In this document: piece by piece, positions 28,364 through 37,230 of the stretch
Numbering within the stretch: the stretch's first letter is position 1
Layout of the letters: each line of letters starts with the position of its first letter
NCBI GenBank assembly: GCA_913047695.1
Contig: CAJWUI010000001.1
Span: 124,001-188,000, forward strand
Direction: 5' to 3'
DNA from: an uncultured Bacteroidota bacterium
Lineage (GTDB): Bacteria > Bacteroidota > Bacteroidia > Flavobacteriales > Flavobacteriaceae
Length of the DNA stretch: 64,000 nucleotides
Position numbers and translations under genes: made by a program
Notes under the pieces: model-generated
Databases searched by the model: none
Seen by the model: the letters and a program-made list of their open reading frames with translations, nothing else
What the model was told of the DNA's origin: nothing

Positions 28364-30031
28364 CTATTTGGTCTTCCTATAATATTTAATTTTATAAACT
28401 GTTTTATTTCCTGCTTGGTCTTCTGCTTCAATTTTCAGGTTATGTAGACTTGTATCGAAATCAAGATCATCCAAATTGTAAAATAATCTATTTTTTTTTG
28501 GTTCAAATTCGAGCAAAATCCATTTTCCATTTATTTCGCCATTGTATCTTTTGATACCTGAATAATCATCTGAAATTCTAAAATTTAAAAAACTGTAATC
28601 ATTTACCCACTGGTTGTTTCTAAAATTCTGAGCTCTGATTTCTGGAGCAATACTATCTCTACTTATTATAAAACTTCCTAATATTTTTGATTTGGCTTCC
28701 CAATAGCCTTCATTTATGTCTCCACTTAAAAAAGATGATTTTCCATTTTTGTCTAAAAAGGCTAAAAATGATTGAGAGATTTTTAAACTGTCTTCTTCAG
28801 GAATTCTGGATCTTATTGAAAAGGGTTTTTTTAATGGAAAAATATTTTCACCAACTTTTAAAGTATCACCTTTTTCCTCGACTTTCAAATTCACTTCATA
28901 AAAAAAACTATTTTTTGGAAAAAAAACAGATTTATCTTCAAATTCGAAATTATACTCATTTTCTTGAAGTATTAAGTTTTCAACATCCATTTCAGGTGAA
29001 ATAATTTCTGGAATTCCTTTAAGGTATGCCTCTAGATAACTAGTATTTTTGTTGTAATCTCGTATTTGAATTAACAACTGATAAGATTTTCCATTTTCAA
29101 TAAGAACTTTACCAGATAAAGTTGAATCTTTTAAAAATGATATTTTTTGTTCGGGATGTAAAAAAAATCGATGGATTTTTCTTCTACTACTAATTAATTC
29201 ATTATAATCTAAAAATAGATTTATATATTTAGAATCATTGAATGATATTTTATTCATTTTATAAGAAAAAATCTCAAGCCCATTCAATTTAGCTTTAGCA
29301 CTATAAATTCCATTTTTGTATTGCGAAAGATTCTGACGATCAAAAAATTCTAGACCTATATTTAATCTTCCAGCTTCAATAACTCCAGCTGTAGTATAAA
29401 CACTGTCATTTTTTTTCACAAGCAAAAATTCTTTTCTCTTTTCATTTGGGCCAAAACCTTTATACAAATAAAAACTTTGAATCTGTGGATTTCTGGAATC
29501 CTCGACGTATATATTCCCATACTGTATTGGATTGATAGGAATTTGACCATTTGCTTCCCTAAGTTCAAAATGTAAGTGCGGACCAAGAGATCCTCCAGTA
29601 TTTCCGCTGTAGCCGATTACCTCTCCTTCATTAACTTTAAGTTCATTTTCACTAGGGAATAACTCGATAGAAAAAGATTTTCTGCTGTATTGCTTTTTCT
29701 TAAGATAGGATTCGATTCTAGGATTAAATTTTTTTAAGTGTGCATAAACAGATACAAGTCCATCATTATGCTCTATATATAATGCCTTTCCATAGCCGCT
29801 TAAACTAACTTTAAGTCTATTAATCCAACCTGATTTTATTGATCGTATTGGTAATCCCTCCCGACCGCGTGTTCTAATGTCTAACCCTGCATGGAAATGA
29901 TTTTTTCGGAGTTCTCCAAATGTTCCTGAGAGCTGAATAGGGATATCCACTGGTAAAATATTACTTTTCTCATTCTGTGGTAGTATAAAGTTAGAAGTAA
30001 GTAAAAAATAAATTAAGTAATGGGTTTTCAA
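28364..30031 (-). CDS. M23 family metallopeptidase
   Basis: A 555-residue exported cell-wall or envelope peptidase of the LytM/M23 type. A signal peptide (LIYFLLTSNFILPQ) leads into the peptidase domain with HFHAGLDI (first zinc His and Asp) and HLHFELR (HxH). The remaining 400 residues are beta-rich with no family I recognise, ending in an Ig-like DQAGNKTVYKIKYYRK. The gene is divergent from the zapB-like/zapA pair, a conserved flavobacterial neighbourhood linked to division. Confidence 0.93.
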   Translation of the reverse strand: MKTHYLIYFLLTSNFILPQNEKSNILPVDIPIQLSGTFGELRKNHFHAGLDIRTRGREGLPIRSIKSGWINRLKVSLSGYGKALYIEHNDGLVSVYAHLKKFNPRIESYLKKKQYSRKSFSIELFPSENELKVNEGEVIGYSGNTGGSLGPHLHFELREANGQIPINPIQYGNIYVEDSRNPQIQSFYLYKGFGPNEKRKEFLLVKKNDSVYTTAGVIEAGRLNIGLEFFDRQNLSQYKNGIYSAKAKLNGLEIFSYKMNKISFNDSKYINLFLDYNELISSRRKIHRFFLHPEQKISFLKDSTLSGKVLIENGKSYQLLIQIRDYNKNTSYLEAYLKGIPEIISPEMDVENLILQENEYNFEFEDKSVFFPKNSFFYEVNLKVEEKGDTLKVGENIFPLKKPFSIRSRIPEEDSLKISQSFLAFLDKNGKSSFLSGDINEGYWEAKSKILGSFIISRDSIAPEIRAQNFRNNQWVNDYSFLNFRISDDYSGIKRYNGEINGKWILLEFEPKKNRLFYNLDDLDFDTSLHNLKIEAEDQAGNKTVYKIKYYRKTK

Positions 30032-30148
30032 AATTTGTTCCTTCTAGTGTATAAAGATCTTATTTTTTTCAATTCAAATTTACTAAGATTTGTAAACTAA
30101 AATTATTAACTAATGATACCTATAAGCTATTAATGAAAAAAGATTCAA

Positions 30149-30156
30149 TAAATTTG
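30149..30156 (+). promoter_or_regulatory. Candidate -7 element upstream of the zapA pair
   Basis: TAAATTTG matches the Bacteroidetes -7 element TAnnTTTG, 29 bases before the start codon at 30186. No TTG is found at the expected -33 distance, so support is partial. Confidence 0.3.
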
Positions 30157-30185
30157 TTATCAATAAATCGTTTTGATTGTCATAA

Positions 30186-30482
30186 ATGAACCAAAACCTC
30201 CAGTCAATTAAAATTTTAGAACAGAAAATTATAGCACTGCTAAATAAGCTAAAAGAAAATCACCTAAATATTGTCAAATCTAAAGAATTACAAATAGCTC
30301 TTGAATTGGAAAACAAGAAACTAAAGGATAAAGTTTTAAAACTTGAGGATGATAATAAATCTTTAAAGGTAGCAAATAATTTACTCGGAAGCAGTGATGG
30401 GAAGTCTCAAACAAGAACAAAAATAAATAATTTAATTAAAGAGGTTGATTATTGTATTCAGCAGCTTTCATCAATGAATTAG
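30186..30482 (+). CDS. Small coiled-coil protein upstream of zapA
   Basis: A 98-residue protein, mostly one long predicted coiled coil: heptad-like Leu/Ile spacing from ILEQKIIALLNKL through LKDKVLKLEDDNKSLKVANN. A conserved-looking C-terminal INNLIKEVDYCIQQL follows. It lies 4 bases upstream of zapA. Size, coiled coil and linkage resemble ZapB, the ZapA-binding division protein, but sequence similarity alone does not prove that role. Confidence 0.8.
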   Translation: MNQNLQSIKILEQKIIALLNKLKENHLNIVKSKELQIALELENKKLKDKVLKLEDDNKSLKVANNLLGSSDGKSQTRTKINNLIKEVDYCIQQLSSMN

Positions 30483-30486
30483 TATT

Positions 30487-30783
30487 ATGAGCGAAAAATT
30501 AAAAATTAAATTGACTATTGCAAATAGGGTATATCCACTTACAATTCCAGTTGACCAAGAATTTTCTCTTAGAGAGTCAGCAAGAAAAATAGAGAGTACT
30601 ATTAAGCAACTTGAAAAAAATTATGCTGTTCGGGATAAGCAGGATGTGCTTGCAATGTGTTCTCTTCAGTTTGCTGCACAGCTAGAAAAGTATAAAATAA
30701 ATACATCAACATCATCAACTTACGATGAAGAGAAAATTAAGAATTTAATAGAAATGATTGAAATACACTTAGGTACTTATTAA
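30487..30783 (+). CDS. zapA: Cell division protein ZapA
   Basis: FtsZ-ring stabilising protein, 98 residues, with the ZapA N-terminal strand pair (LKIKLTIANRVYPLTIP) and the helix beginning EFSLRESARKIESTIKQL. The central DKQDVLAMCSLQFAAQLEKY matches the family core. It is probably co-transcribed with the coiled-coil gene 4 bases upstream. It is followed by a 6S RNA, as in many bacteria. Confidence 0.92.
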   Translation: MSEKLKIKLTIANRVYPLTIPVDQEFSLRESARKIESTIKQLEKNYAVRDKQDVLAMCSLQFAAQLEKYKINTSTSSTYDEEKIKNLIEMIEIHLGTY

Positions 30784-30798
30784 TAAAACTAATGTTTA

Positions 30799-30956
30799 GC
30801 CTGTGCTAGTTTTTTTGATAAACTCAACGAGTTTTTAATTAGAAGAGGTGAGTTTCATTTGTAAAAGAAAGCTGTCTTTGAGCAGATCCTTGATCAATTG
30901 TGTAGCCTCAAACTTGATTTTTTGGAGTTTATACAAAAAATCTTTCTGGCACAGGT
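30799..30956 (+). ncRNA. ssrS: 6S RNA (Flavobacteria type)
   Basis: A long interrupted hairpin right after zapA, the usual place for this RNA. The ends pair: CCTGTGCT (30800-30807) with GGCACAGG (30948-30955), then a T-rich run. An internal 5'-side hairpin is AAACTC-AAC-GAGTTT (30820-30834). An inner stem TTTGAG (30877-30882) pairs with CTCAAA (30907-30912), and TTTGTA/TACAAA can pair between. The rod with an open bubble is the form that mimics promoter DNA and binds RNA polymerase. The ends are estimated to within a few bases. Confidence 0.75.
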
Positions 30957-31013
30957 TTTTTTCTTTTGACTATTTCCACAAACTTATTTTCAGAAAAAAA
31001 CAAAATGATAGGA

Positions 31014-31757
31014 CTATAATAAAAAATTATAAATTATCCCTGCTATTGCTCCTCCTAAAAAAGGTCCTAGAATTGGAACCCAACTATAATTCCATTCAGC
31101 ATTTTTATTTTTTCGGGGAAGCAACTGGTAGATAATTCTTGGCCCAAAGTCTCTAGCCGGGTTAATTGCATAACCAGTTGTCCCACCAAGAGCCATTCCA
31201 ATGAGCCAAACCAAAATCCCAATTGGTAATGCCTCCAATGCTCCTAAACCAAAATTTTCAACTTCAGTACCATTAATTTTAATATTAGGCTCAACAATAA
31301 ATAATGCACCAAACACAAGCATAAAAGTTCCAATTGTCTCACTAAAAAAATTATTCTTAATGTTCTTAATCGCTGGGCCTGTACAAAATGTGCTCCTCAC
31401 AGTTGTTTCATCATCAGTTAAACGATAGTGATCTATATATGTTATATAAGCTAACCAACTACCAACCATAGCTCCAGCAAGTTGTGATATAAAATATCCA
31501 GGAACTAGAGACCACGAAAATTTTTTTGCAACAGCTAGGCCCAAAGTAACAGCTGGGTTAAGATGGGCACCACTAGATTGGGAAGTAATAAATACACCTA
31601 CGAAAACAGCAAATCCCCATGCGGCAGTTATTAAAACCCATGGAGTTTGTTTCTCGGCGATGGTTTTATTTAAATTGACATTTGCTACTACTCCTGTTCC
31701 AAATAAAAGTAATATAGCAGTACCAATGAATTCAGCTAAAAAAGGGTTTAATATCAT
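31014..31757 (-). CDS. glpF: Glycerol facilitator, aquaglyceroporin family
   Basis: MIP-family channel of 247 residues with six membrane helices. The two half-helix NPA boxes are HLNPAVTLG and INPARDFGPR; the Asp after the second NPAR is the mark of glycerol-conducting members. It is last in the glpK-glpD-glpF run, overlapping glpD by ATGA (31754-31757). Glycerol import for the adjoining kinase and dehydrogenase is the clear role. Confidence 0.95.
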   Translation of the reverse strand: MILNPFLAEFIGTAILLLFGTGVVANVNLNKTIAEKQTPWVLITAAWGFAVFVGVFITSQSSGAHLNPAVTLGLAVAKKFSWSLVPGYFISQLAGAMVGSWLAYITYIDHYRLTDDETTVRSTFCTGPAIKNIKNNFFSETIGTFMLVFGALFIVEPNIKINGTEVENFGLGALEALPIGILVWLIGMALGGTTGYAINPARDFGPRIIYQLLPRKNKNAEWNYSWVPILGPFLGGAIAGIIYNFLL

Positions 31758-33301
31758 ATTTTATAATTTTTTACAAGTGATTTGAATGTTTTTAACTCTT
31801 GATTAATCCAGGTATTATTTTTTTTCATTTCATCAGCCATTATCATTGCAACCTCTTCTGCTATTTTTTCAGTTTCAGATGAATCTAAAAATAAGCACCT
31901 TGTTCTTCGAGCTAAAATGTCCTCGAGTGAAATAGCCATTTCCTCTCTCAAGGCCCATAAAATTTGATTTTTCGTTATATGTAGTTTTTTTGAAAGTGAT
32001 TGATTTCCAGTTTTAGATAATTTTTTTATTTTTTTAGCTTCTGTACCATAGAAATGTAGAGGGTCTTGCCAATTGGTATTTTGATCAGAACCAAAAATGG
32101 GTATTCCCTCAGTTTTACACTTTTTCTCTGATAAGCCACCAACGGTTTGCACAGTATTTACCGTATCTTCCGCAATTTTTCTGTAGGTAGTCCATTTTCC
32201 ACCTAAAACACTTATAAGTCCACTGGTACTAACAGTAACTTTGTGGTGTCGCGAAACTTCTTTAATTGGCTCACTATTATTTTTTGATGCTGCAAGTGGA
32301 CGTAATCCAGCAAACACACTTTTAACATCTGAAATTTTGGGTTTTTTTGTCATATAATTTCCCGCATTTTCTAGGATAAAATTGATTTCTTTTTTTAACG
32401 CAATAGGTTCATAAGTTGCGCTTTCAATAGGTGTATCAGTTGTACCTACCACTACATAATTATTCCATGGTACTGCAAAAAGTACTCTACCATCTGAGGT
32501 TTGGGGTACCATAATAGCATGGGGTCCATTGAGAAATTTTTTTTCTAATACTAGGTGAACTCCTTGTGAAGGCCGAATCATCGGTTTAGCATTTGGTTGA
32601 TCTAACTTAATTAGTTGATCAGAAAAAACCCCAGTGGCATTAACAACAACTTTTGCTCTGATATTATAATTTTTATCACTTAGATTATCACTAATACTGA
32701 ATCCATTAATTAGTTCACCTTCTTTTATAAAGCTCTTTACCTCAGCATAATTGATAAGGGTAGCTCCTTCTTTTGCTGCCGTAAGAGCTAAACTAATTGC
32801 CATCCTAGCATCATCGAATTGACCATCGTGGTATATTATACCCCCCCTTAACCCTTTTTTATTAACATTTGGAATATGATCAAGTGTTTCTTGTTTATTT
32901 AGCAAAGTTGAAGGTCCTAGTCCCAATTTTCCAGCCATCATATCGTAAACTTTTAGACCAAATCCATAAAAAGGGCTACTCCACCAATCATATGATGGGA
33001 TTACAAAACTTAAATCTCTTACTAAATGCGGTGCATTTTTTCTAAGTATCCCCCTTTCTCTAAGCGCTTCAATTACCAATGAAATATCACCATTTTGTAA
33101 GTAGCGTACACCACCATGTATTAGTTTAGTACTTCTCGACGAAGTGCCTTTAGCAAAATCATGTCTTTCAACTAACAGTGTTTTAAGACCTCTATTTGCA
33201 GCATCTATTGCTATACCTAAACCAGTTGCACCTCCACCAACTATAGCTAGGTCCCATTCTATATTTTTCGCAATAACATTGAGGTTAAAATTCCTATTCA
33301 T
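31754..33301 (-). CDS. glpD: Glycerol-3-phosphate dehydrogenase, FAD-dependent
   Basis: Membrane-associated flavoprotein that oxidises glycerol-3-phosphate to dihydroxyacetone phosphate and passes electrons to quinone. It is 515 residues with the FAD loop LAIVGGGATGLGIAIDAANRG cut here at its core GGGATG, then KGTSSRSTKLIHGGVRYL, VVNATGVFSDQL and GGKWTTYRKIAED, all family hallmarks. It overlaps glpK by 8 bases and glpF by 4. Confidence 0.96.
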   Translation of the reverse strand: MNRNFNLNVIAKNIEWDLAIVGGGATGLGIAIDAANRGLKTLLVERHDFAKGTSSRSTKLIHGGVRYLQNGDISLVIEALRERGILRKNAPHLVRDLSFVIPSYDWWSSPFYGFGLKVYDMMAGKLGLGPSTLLNKQETLDHIPNVNKKGLRGGIIYHDGQFDDARMAISLALTAAKEGATLINYAEVKSFIKEGELINGFSISDNLSDKNYNIRAKVVVNATGVFSDQLIKLDQPNAKPMIRPSQGVHLVLEKKFLNGPHAIMVPQTSDGRVLFAVPWNNYVVVGTTDTPIESATYEPIALKKEINFILENAGNYMTKKPKISDVKSVFAGLRPLAASKNNSEPIKEVSRHHKVTVSTSGLISVLGGKWTTYRKIAEDTVNTVQTVGGLSEKKCKTEGIPIFGSDQNTNWQDPLHFYGTEAKKIKKLSKTGNQSLSKKLHITKNQILWALREEMAISLEDILARRTRCLFLDSSETEKIAEEVAMIMADEMKKNNTWINQELKTFKSLVKNYKI

Positions 33302-34787
33302 TTTCTTGAGAATTACTCATTTTTGAAATGCGTTTTTCCCAGTTATTAATAATGCTTAAAGTTTCATCATTTTCTTCGGGATTAAATTCTCTGTCAATCT
33401 CCCACACAGAGGATAGTTTTTCTAAAGATGACCAAAAACCACTAGCAAGTCCTGCAAAAAAAGCAGCGCCTAGTGCAGTCGTTTCGGTAGTCTTAGGTCG
33501 AATCACATTTACACCGAGTAAGTTAGATTGTATTTGCAATAACAGGTTATTATTACTTGCACCTCCATCAACTTTTAAAGATTTAAATTTAAATTTTGCA
33601 TCTTTTTGCATAGCTGTGATTATCTCTTTTGTTCTCATTGCTATTGCTTCAAGAGTTGCTCTTGCAAGATGACCCTTTTGGGTTCCACGAGTGATCCCTG
33701 TAATTGTGCCTGTTGCATGTGGATCCCAGTAGGGAGCTGCTAAACCAGCGAGTGCAGGAATAAATGTTACACCTCCATTATTTTCGACAGTTTTTGCTAA
33801 AAACTCTATTTCAGAAGCTGATGAAATGATTCCTAATTGGTCTCTTAACCATTGAACAGCTGCACCAGCCACAAAAACACTACCTTCTAATGCATAATAT
33901 GTTTGATTATTAATTTGGTAACCTATCGTGGTTAACATTTTATTTTTTGATTTCACAGGTTTAACGCCTGTGTTCATAATACAAAAACATCCAGTTCCAT
34001 AAGTATTTTTTAAATCTCCAGGATTAGTGCACATTTGTCCAAATAATGCAGCTTGCTGGTCACCTGCAATACCACTTATTAGAATTTTATCTTTAAATAA
34101 TCCATCTTTGGTGTAAGCTATTTTCTCTGAACAAGAAACTATTTTTGGTAGAATTTTTACCGGGATGTTAAGAATTTCTAATAACTCTGGATCCCATTTT
34201 AGAGAATGTATATTAAATAAAAGTGTTCTGCTAGCATTTGTAACATCAGTAACATGAACCTTTCTTCCCGTAAGATTCCAGATCAACCATGTATCTATAG
34301 TTCCGAAAAAAATTTCTCCGTTTTCTGCTTTTTTTCTTAAATCAGGGTCTTGATCTAAAATCCATTTTATTTTTGTACCTGAGAAATAAGAATCTAGAAT
34401 TAATCCGGTTTTATCGAGGAATAAGTTTGCCTTATCTTTTTTTACAATATCATTGCATATTTCAGTTGTCCTCCTGTCTTGCCAGACAATGGCTTTATGT
34501 ACGGGAATTCCAGTATTTTTGTCCCAAAGTAATGTGGTTTCTCTTTGATTTGTAATTCCTAGTGCATTAATCTGAGAAGCATTGATATTTGTCTTTTGAA
34601 GAACCCCGTTAATGGCCTTAAGTTGAGTTTCCCAGATTTCTAATGCATCATGTTCTACCCAACCCTTTTTTGGGAAAAACTGGGTAAATTCGTGTTGAGA
34701 TACTCCTACTGCATTTCCTTTTTTATCAAAAATTATGGCTCTTGAACTTGTTGTACCGGCGTCAATGGATAGTATATATTCACTCAT
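33294..34787 (-). CDS. glpK: Glycerol kinase
   Basis: Phosphorylates glycerol with ATP; FGGY family, 497 residues. Motifs are SIDAGTTSSRAIIFD (phosphate 1), WVEHDALEIWE, GITNQRETTLLWD, GTIDTWLIWNLTG, GIAGDQQAALFGQ, the FGGY-type NTYGTGCF and KVDGGASNNNLL. The full length matches bacterial GlpK. It starts 29 bases after the gluconate dehydrogenase-like gene and overlaps glpD by 8 bases. Confidence 0.97.
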   Translation of the reverse strand: MSEYILSIDAGTTSSRAIIFDKKGNAVGVSQHEFTQFFPKKGWVEHDALEIWETQLKAINGVLQKTNINASQINALGITNQRETTLLWDKNTGIPVHKAIVWQDRRTTEICNDIVKKDKANLFLDKTGLILDSYFSGTKIKWILDQDPDLRKKAENGEIFFGTIDTWLIWNLTGRKVHVTDVTNASRTLLFNIHSLKWDPELLEILNIPVKILPKIVSCSEKIAYTKDGLFKDKILISGIAGDQQAALFGQMCTNPGDLKNTYGTGCFCIMNTGVKPVKSKNKMLTTIGYQINNQTYYALEGSVFVAGAAVQWLRDQLGIISSASEIEFLAKTVENNGGVTFIPALAGLAAPYWDPHATGTITGITRGTQKGHLARATLEAIAMRTKEIITAMQKDAKFKFKSLKVDGGASNNNLLLQIQSNLLGVNVIRPKTTETTALGAAFFAGLASGFWSSLEKLSSVWEIDREFNPEENDETLSIINNWEKRISKMSNSQENE

Positions 34788-34816
34788 TTAGCTAAAATAG
34801 AAATTTATATGATTCC

Positions 34817-35506
34817 CTAGCTAATTAAGTTTCCGTCATCGTCCCATTTTGCTATATCATTTCTTTTTAATGGATCTACAAATTTATAATTCCAATCCTT
34901 CTCATAAGAGAAACCATGATCTCTCATTATTTCATCAGGAACCCCATCCCAGAAGTTGGGTTGGTTACCCTTGTAGCCAAGATCATTTATTCCTACTTCA
35001 GAAGTAAAGTATCCGGTAATAACTAAATCTTTGAATGTAGAAAAAAAAGCTTCCTCTTTATTTTTTTTCCCCTTAGGGAATGCTACTGAATCTAAAATTG
35101 ACTTTTGCTCAGATTCGTTGCAATCAATAAAATTTTTTTCAAATTCCTTATTTGATATTATATCTACCCATTTCAAACCGTCTCTAAAAATATCCTGAAA
35201 TGATGGTGCATCTTTGGCTATAAACTCAATGAATTCTGGAACTTCAGCGTCATCGATATTACCATCTTTATTTGGTGGGACTATTAAATTTGCTAGTACA
35301 CGAATTTTATTTAATTCTTCACTTGAAAAGAAAACTTGATTCAAAAGTTCGAGATCTCTTTTTAGTTCCTCAGGTGTACGACCATACTTATATTTCCAAA
35401 CGTTCTCATATATTATTTTTTTCTCTTTTGACAGGCAGCCCTCAAGCAACAGTCCACTGGCTAATGAGCTAATTACAATTGTTTTGATGCTATCTCTTCT
35501 GTTCAT
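34817..35506 (-). CDS. Gluconate 2-dehydrogenase subunit 3-like Tat lipoprotein
   Basis: A 229-residue partner subunit for the GMC flavoprotein next door. The N-terminus MNRRDSIKTIVISSLASG combines a twin-arginine motif with a lipobox (LLEGC, Cys24), so Tat export and lipidation are likely. The domain (IRVLANLIVPPNKDGNIDDAEVPEFIEF) fits the gluconate dehydrogenase subunit 3 family, which helps assemble and export the large subunit. It lies 2 bases after the GMC gene. No cytochrome c subunit gene is nearby. Confidence 0.88.
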   Translation of the reverse strand: MNRRDSIKTIVISSLASGLLLEGCLSKEKKIIYENVWKYKYGRTPEELKRDLELLNQVFFSSEELNKIRVLANLIVPPNKDGNIDDAEVPEFIEFIAKDAPSFQDIFRDGLKWVDIISNKEFEKNFIDCNESEQKSILDSVAFPKGKKNKEEAFFSTFKDLVITGYFTSEVGINDLGYKGNQPNFWDGVPDEIMRDHGFSYEKDWNYKFVDPLKRNDIAKWDDDGNLIS

Positions 35507-35508
35507 GG

Positions 35509-37224
35509 CTAAATGTTTTGCTTTTTTAACTCATCAATAATATATTCAGATGTTCTCCAGGACAGAGCCATTATTGTCCAAGTAGGATTCTTATCTGCTT
35601 GTGAAACGAAAGGTCCACCATCAACTATAAAAACATTTTTAGCATCGTGAAGTTGTTCATATTTGTTTACAACTGATGTCTTCGGATTGTTCCCCATTCT
35701 TGTTGTTCCAACCTCATGAATTACCTCGCCAGGTGTTAAGAGGCCGTTATCACGCCCTCCATTTTCCCAAAGCATGTGGCCTCCAATATTGTGAACTACT
35801 TCTTTTATGGTCTCATTCATATGTTTTGCTTGTTTACGTTCATAGTCTGACCAATTATAGTTAAATCTTAATACAGGTATTCCATATTTATCCTTTTTTT
35901 CTGGGTCTATTTCACAATAATTATCAATATTTGGAATGGATTCTCCTCTTGTAGAAAAGCCCATTGTTGAGCCATAATATTTTTTTACTTCTTCACGTAC
36001 CCTATCTCCGTATCCTCCAACCTCTAATCCAAAAAAACTATTTAAACTGTTAAAATTAAAACCTGTTCCATATGAAGGAGTTCCGAGGCCTCCCCAAATT
36101 TCTATATGATAACCTCTTGGAAAATCCAAATTTTTATTGTCAAGCCACCAGGGAGAATATAGGTGCATATTTCCCATCCCATCTTCATTATATGTTTTTC
36201 TATTCATTAAATCTGGAATAAAAGCCATATTATTTGTACCTGTTGAATCGTGCAAATATTTTCCAACCATATTGGAGCTATTTCCAAGGCCATTTTCGTG
36301 ATAAGGGCTTTTAGAATTTAATAAGATCCTGGCACTCTCACATGCAGATGCAGCGAGGACAACAACTTTAGCGTTTATTTTATATTCTTTATTATCATCT
36401 TTGTTTATATAAACTACTCCATTTGGTTTCCCTTTTTTATCAACAGAAACCTCTCTTACCATACTGTTTACATATAAATCAAGTTTTCCTTGGGCGTTTC
36501 TTTGAGCTGGAAAAACTAAACAAGAGCTGGCTGAAAAATCAGCATATGATCCGCAAGATCTTCCACATTGACCACAATAGTAGCAAACCCCTCTTTCATT
36601 GCTTATTCTTTTTGTTAGAATTGACAGCCTTGACGGAATTACTTTTACTCCTGCTTTTTCAGCACCCTTTTTATAATACATTTCGTGAAGCCTTGGTTTT
36701 GCTGGGGGAAGAAAAAAACCATCTGGTTCATTGTATATATTTTCTTTTGTACCAGTTACTCCAATTAACTTATCAACTTTATCATAATAAGGTTTAACGT
36801 CTTCATATCCAATAGGCCAGTTATCTCCCAAACCGTCAACACTTTTTCTTTTAAAGTCATTAGGACCAAATCTTAAAGAAATTCTTCCCCAGTGATTTGT
36901 TCTTCCTCCCAACATTCTACTTCGCCACCAATTAAATTTAGTGTCTCCCTTCGTCTCATAAGGCTCTCCTTCAACTTTCCAATCACCATATGAAGCGTGA
37001 AAGTCTCCGAAAGCTCTAGTGGAACCTCGGCCCCTCCGTGGTGATTCGTAAGGCCATTTAAGATGAAGCTGTTGATCTGGATTTGCTGGATCAAAGAAAG
37101 GTCCTGCTTCCATTAAAGCGACGGTTAAACCGTTATCAGTAAGTATTTTTGTTGCCATACCACCTCCGGCTCCTGATCCTACGATTACAACATCATATTT
37201 CTTTTTGTTTTCGATTATCTCCAT
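35509..37224 (-). CDS. GMC family oxidoreductase with a cysteine cluster
   Basis: FAD-dependent sugar or alcohol dehydrogenase, 571 residues. The FAD loop is VVIVGSGAGGGMA, followed by RMLGGRTNHWGR. The catalytic pair is the His in VIHEVGTTRMG and Asn in KNPTWTIMAL. A four-Cys group at 214, 217, 220 and 224 (CYYCGQCGRSC) resembles the Fe-S site of FAD-dependent glucose dehydrogenases. With no signal of its own, it is probably exported with the Tat-signal subunit encoded 2 bases downstream. The substrate is unknown. Confidence 0.93.
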   Translation of the reverse strand: MEIIENKKKYDVVIVGSGAGGGMATKILTDNGLTVALMEAGPFFDPANPDQQLHLKWPYESPRRGRGSTRAFGDFHASYGDWKVEGEPYETKGDTKFNWWRSRMLGGRTNHWGRISLRFGPNDFKRKSVDGLGDNWPIGYEDVKPYYDKVDKLIGVTGTKENIYNEPDGFFLPPAKPRLHEMYYKKGAEKAGVKVIPSRLSILTKRISNERGVCYYCGQCGRSCGSYADFSASSCLVFPAQRNAQGKLDLYVNSMVREVSVDKKGKPNGVVYINKDDNKEYKINAKVVVLAASACESARILLNSKSPYHENGLGNSSNMVGKYLHDSTGTNNMAFIPDLMNRKTYNEDGMGNMHLYSPWWLDNKNLDFPRGYHIEIWGGLGTPSYGTGFNFNSLNSFFGLEVGGYGDRVREEVKKYYGSTMGFSTRGESIPNIDNYCEIDPEKKDKYGIPVLRFNYNWSDYERKQAKHMNETIKEVVHNIGGHMLWENGGRDNGLLTPGEVIHEVGTTRMGNNPKTSVVNKYEQLHDAKNVFIVDGGPFVSQADKNPTWTIMALSWRTSEYIIDELKKQNI

Positions 37225-37230
37225 TATAAT

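Noticed and set aside
30848-31135. Open frame of 95 codons on the plus strand after zapA
   Set aside because: It overlaps the 6S RNA and the end of glpF, has no recognisable domain and a low-complexity composition.
36873-37094. 73-codon minus frame inside the GMC gene
   Set aside because: Same strand, other frame as the GMC oxidoreductase, with no domain.
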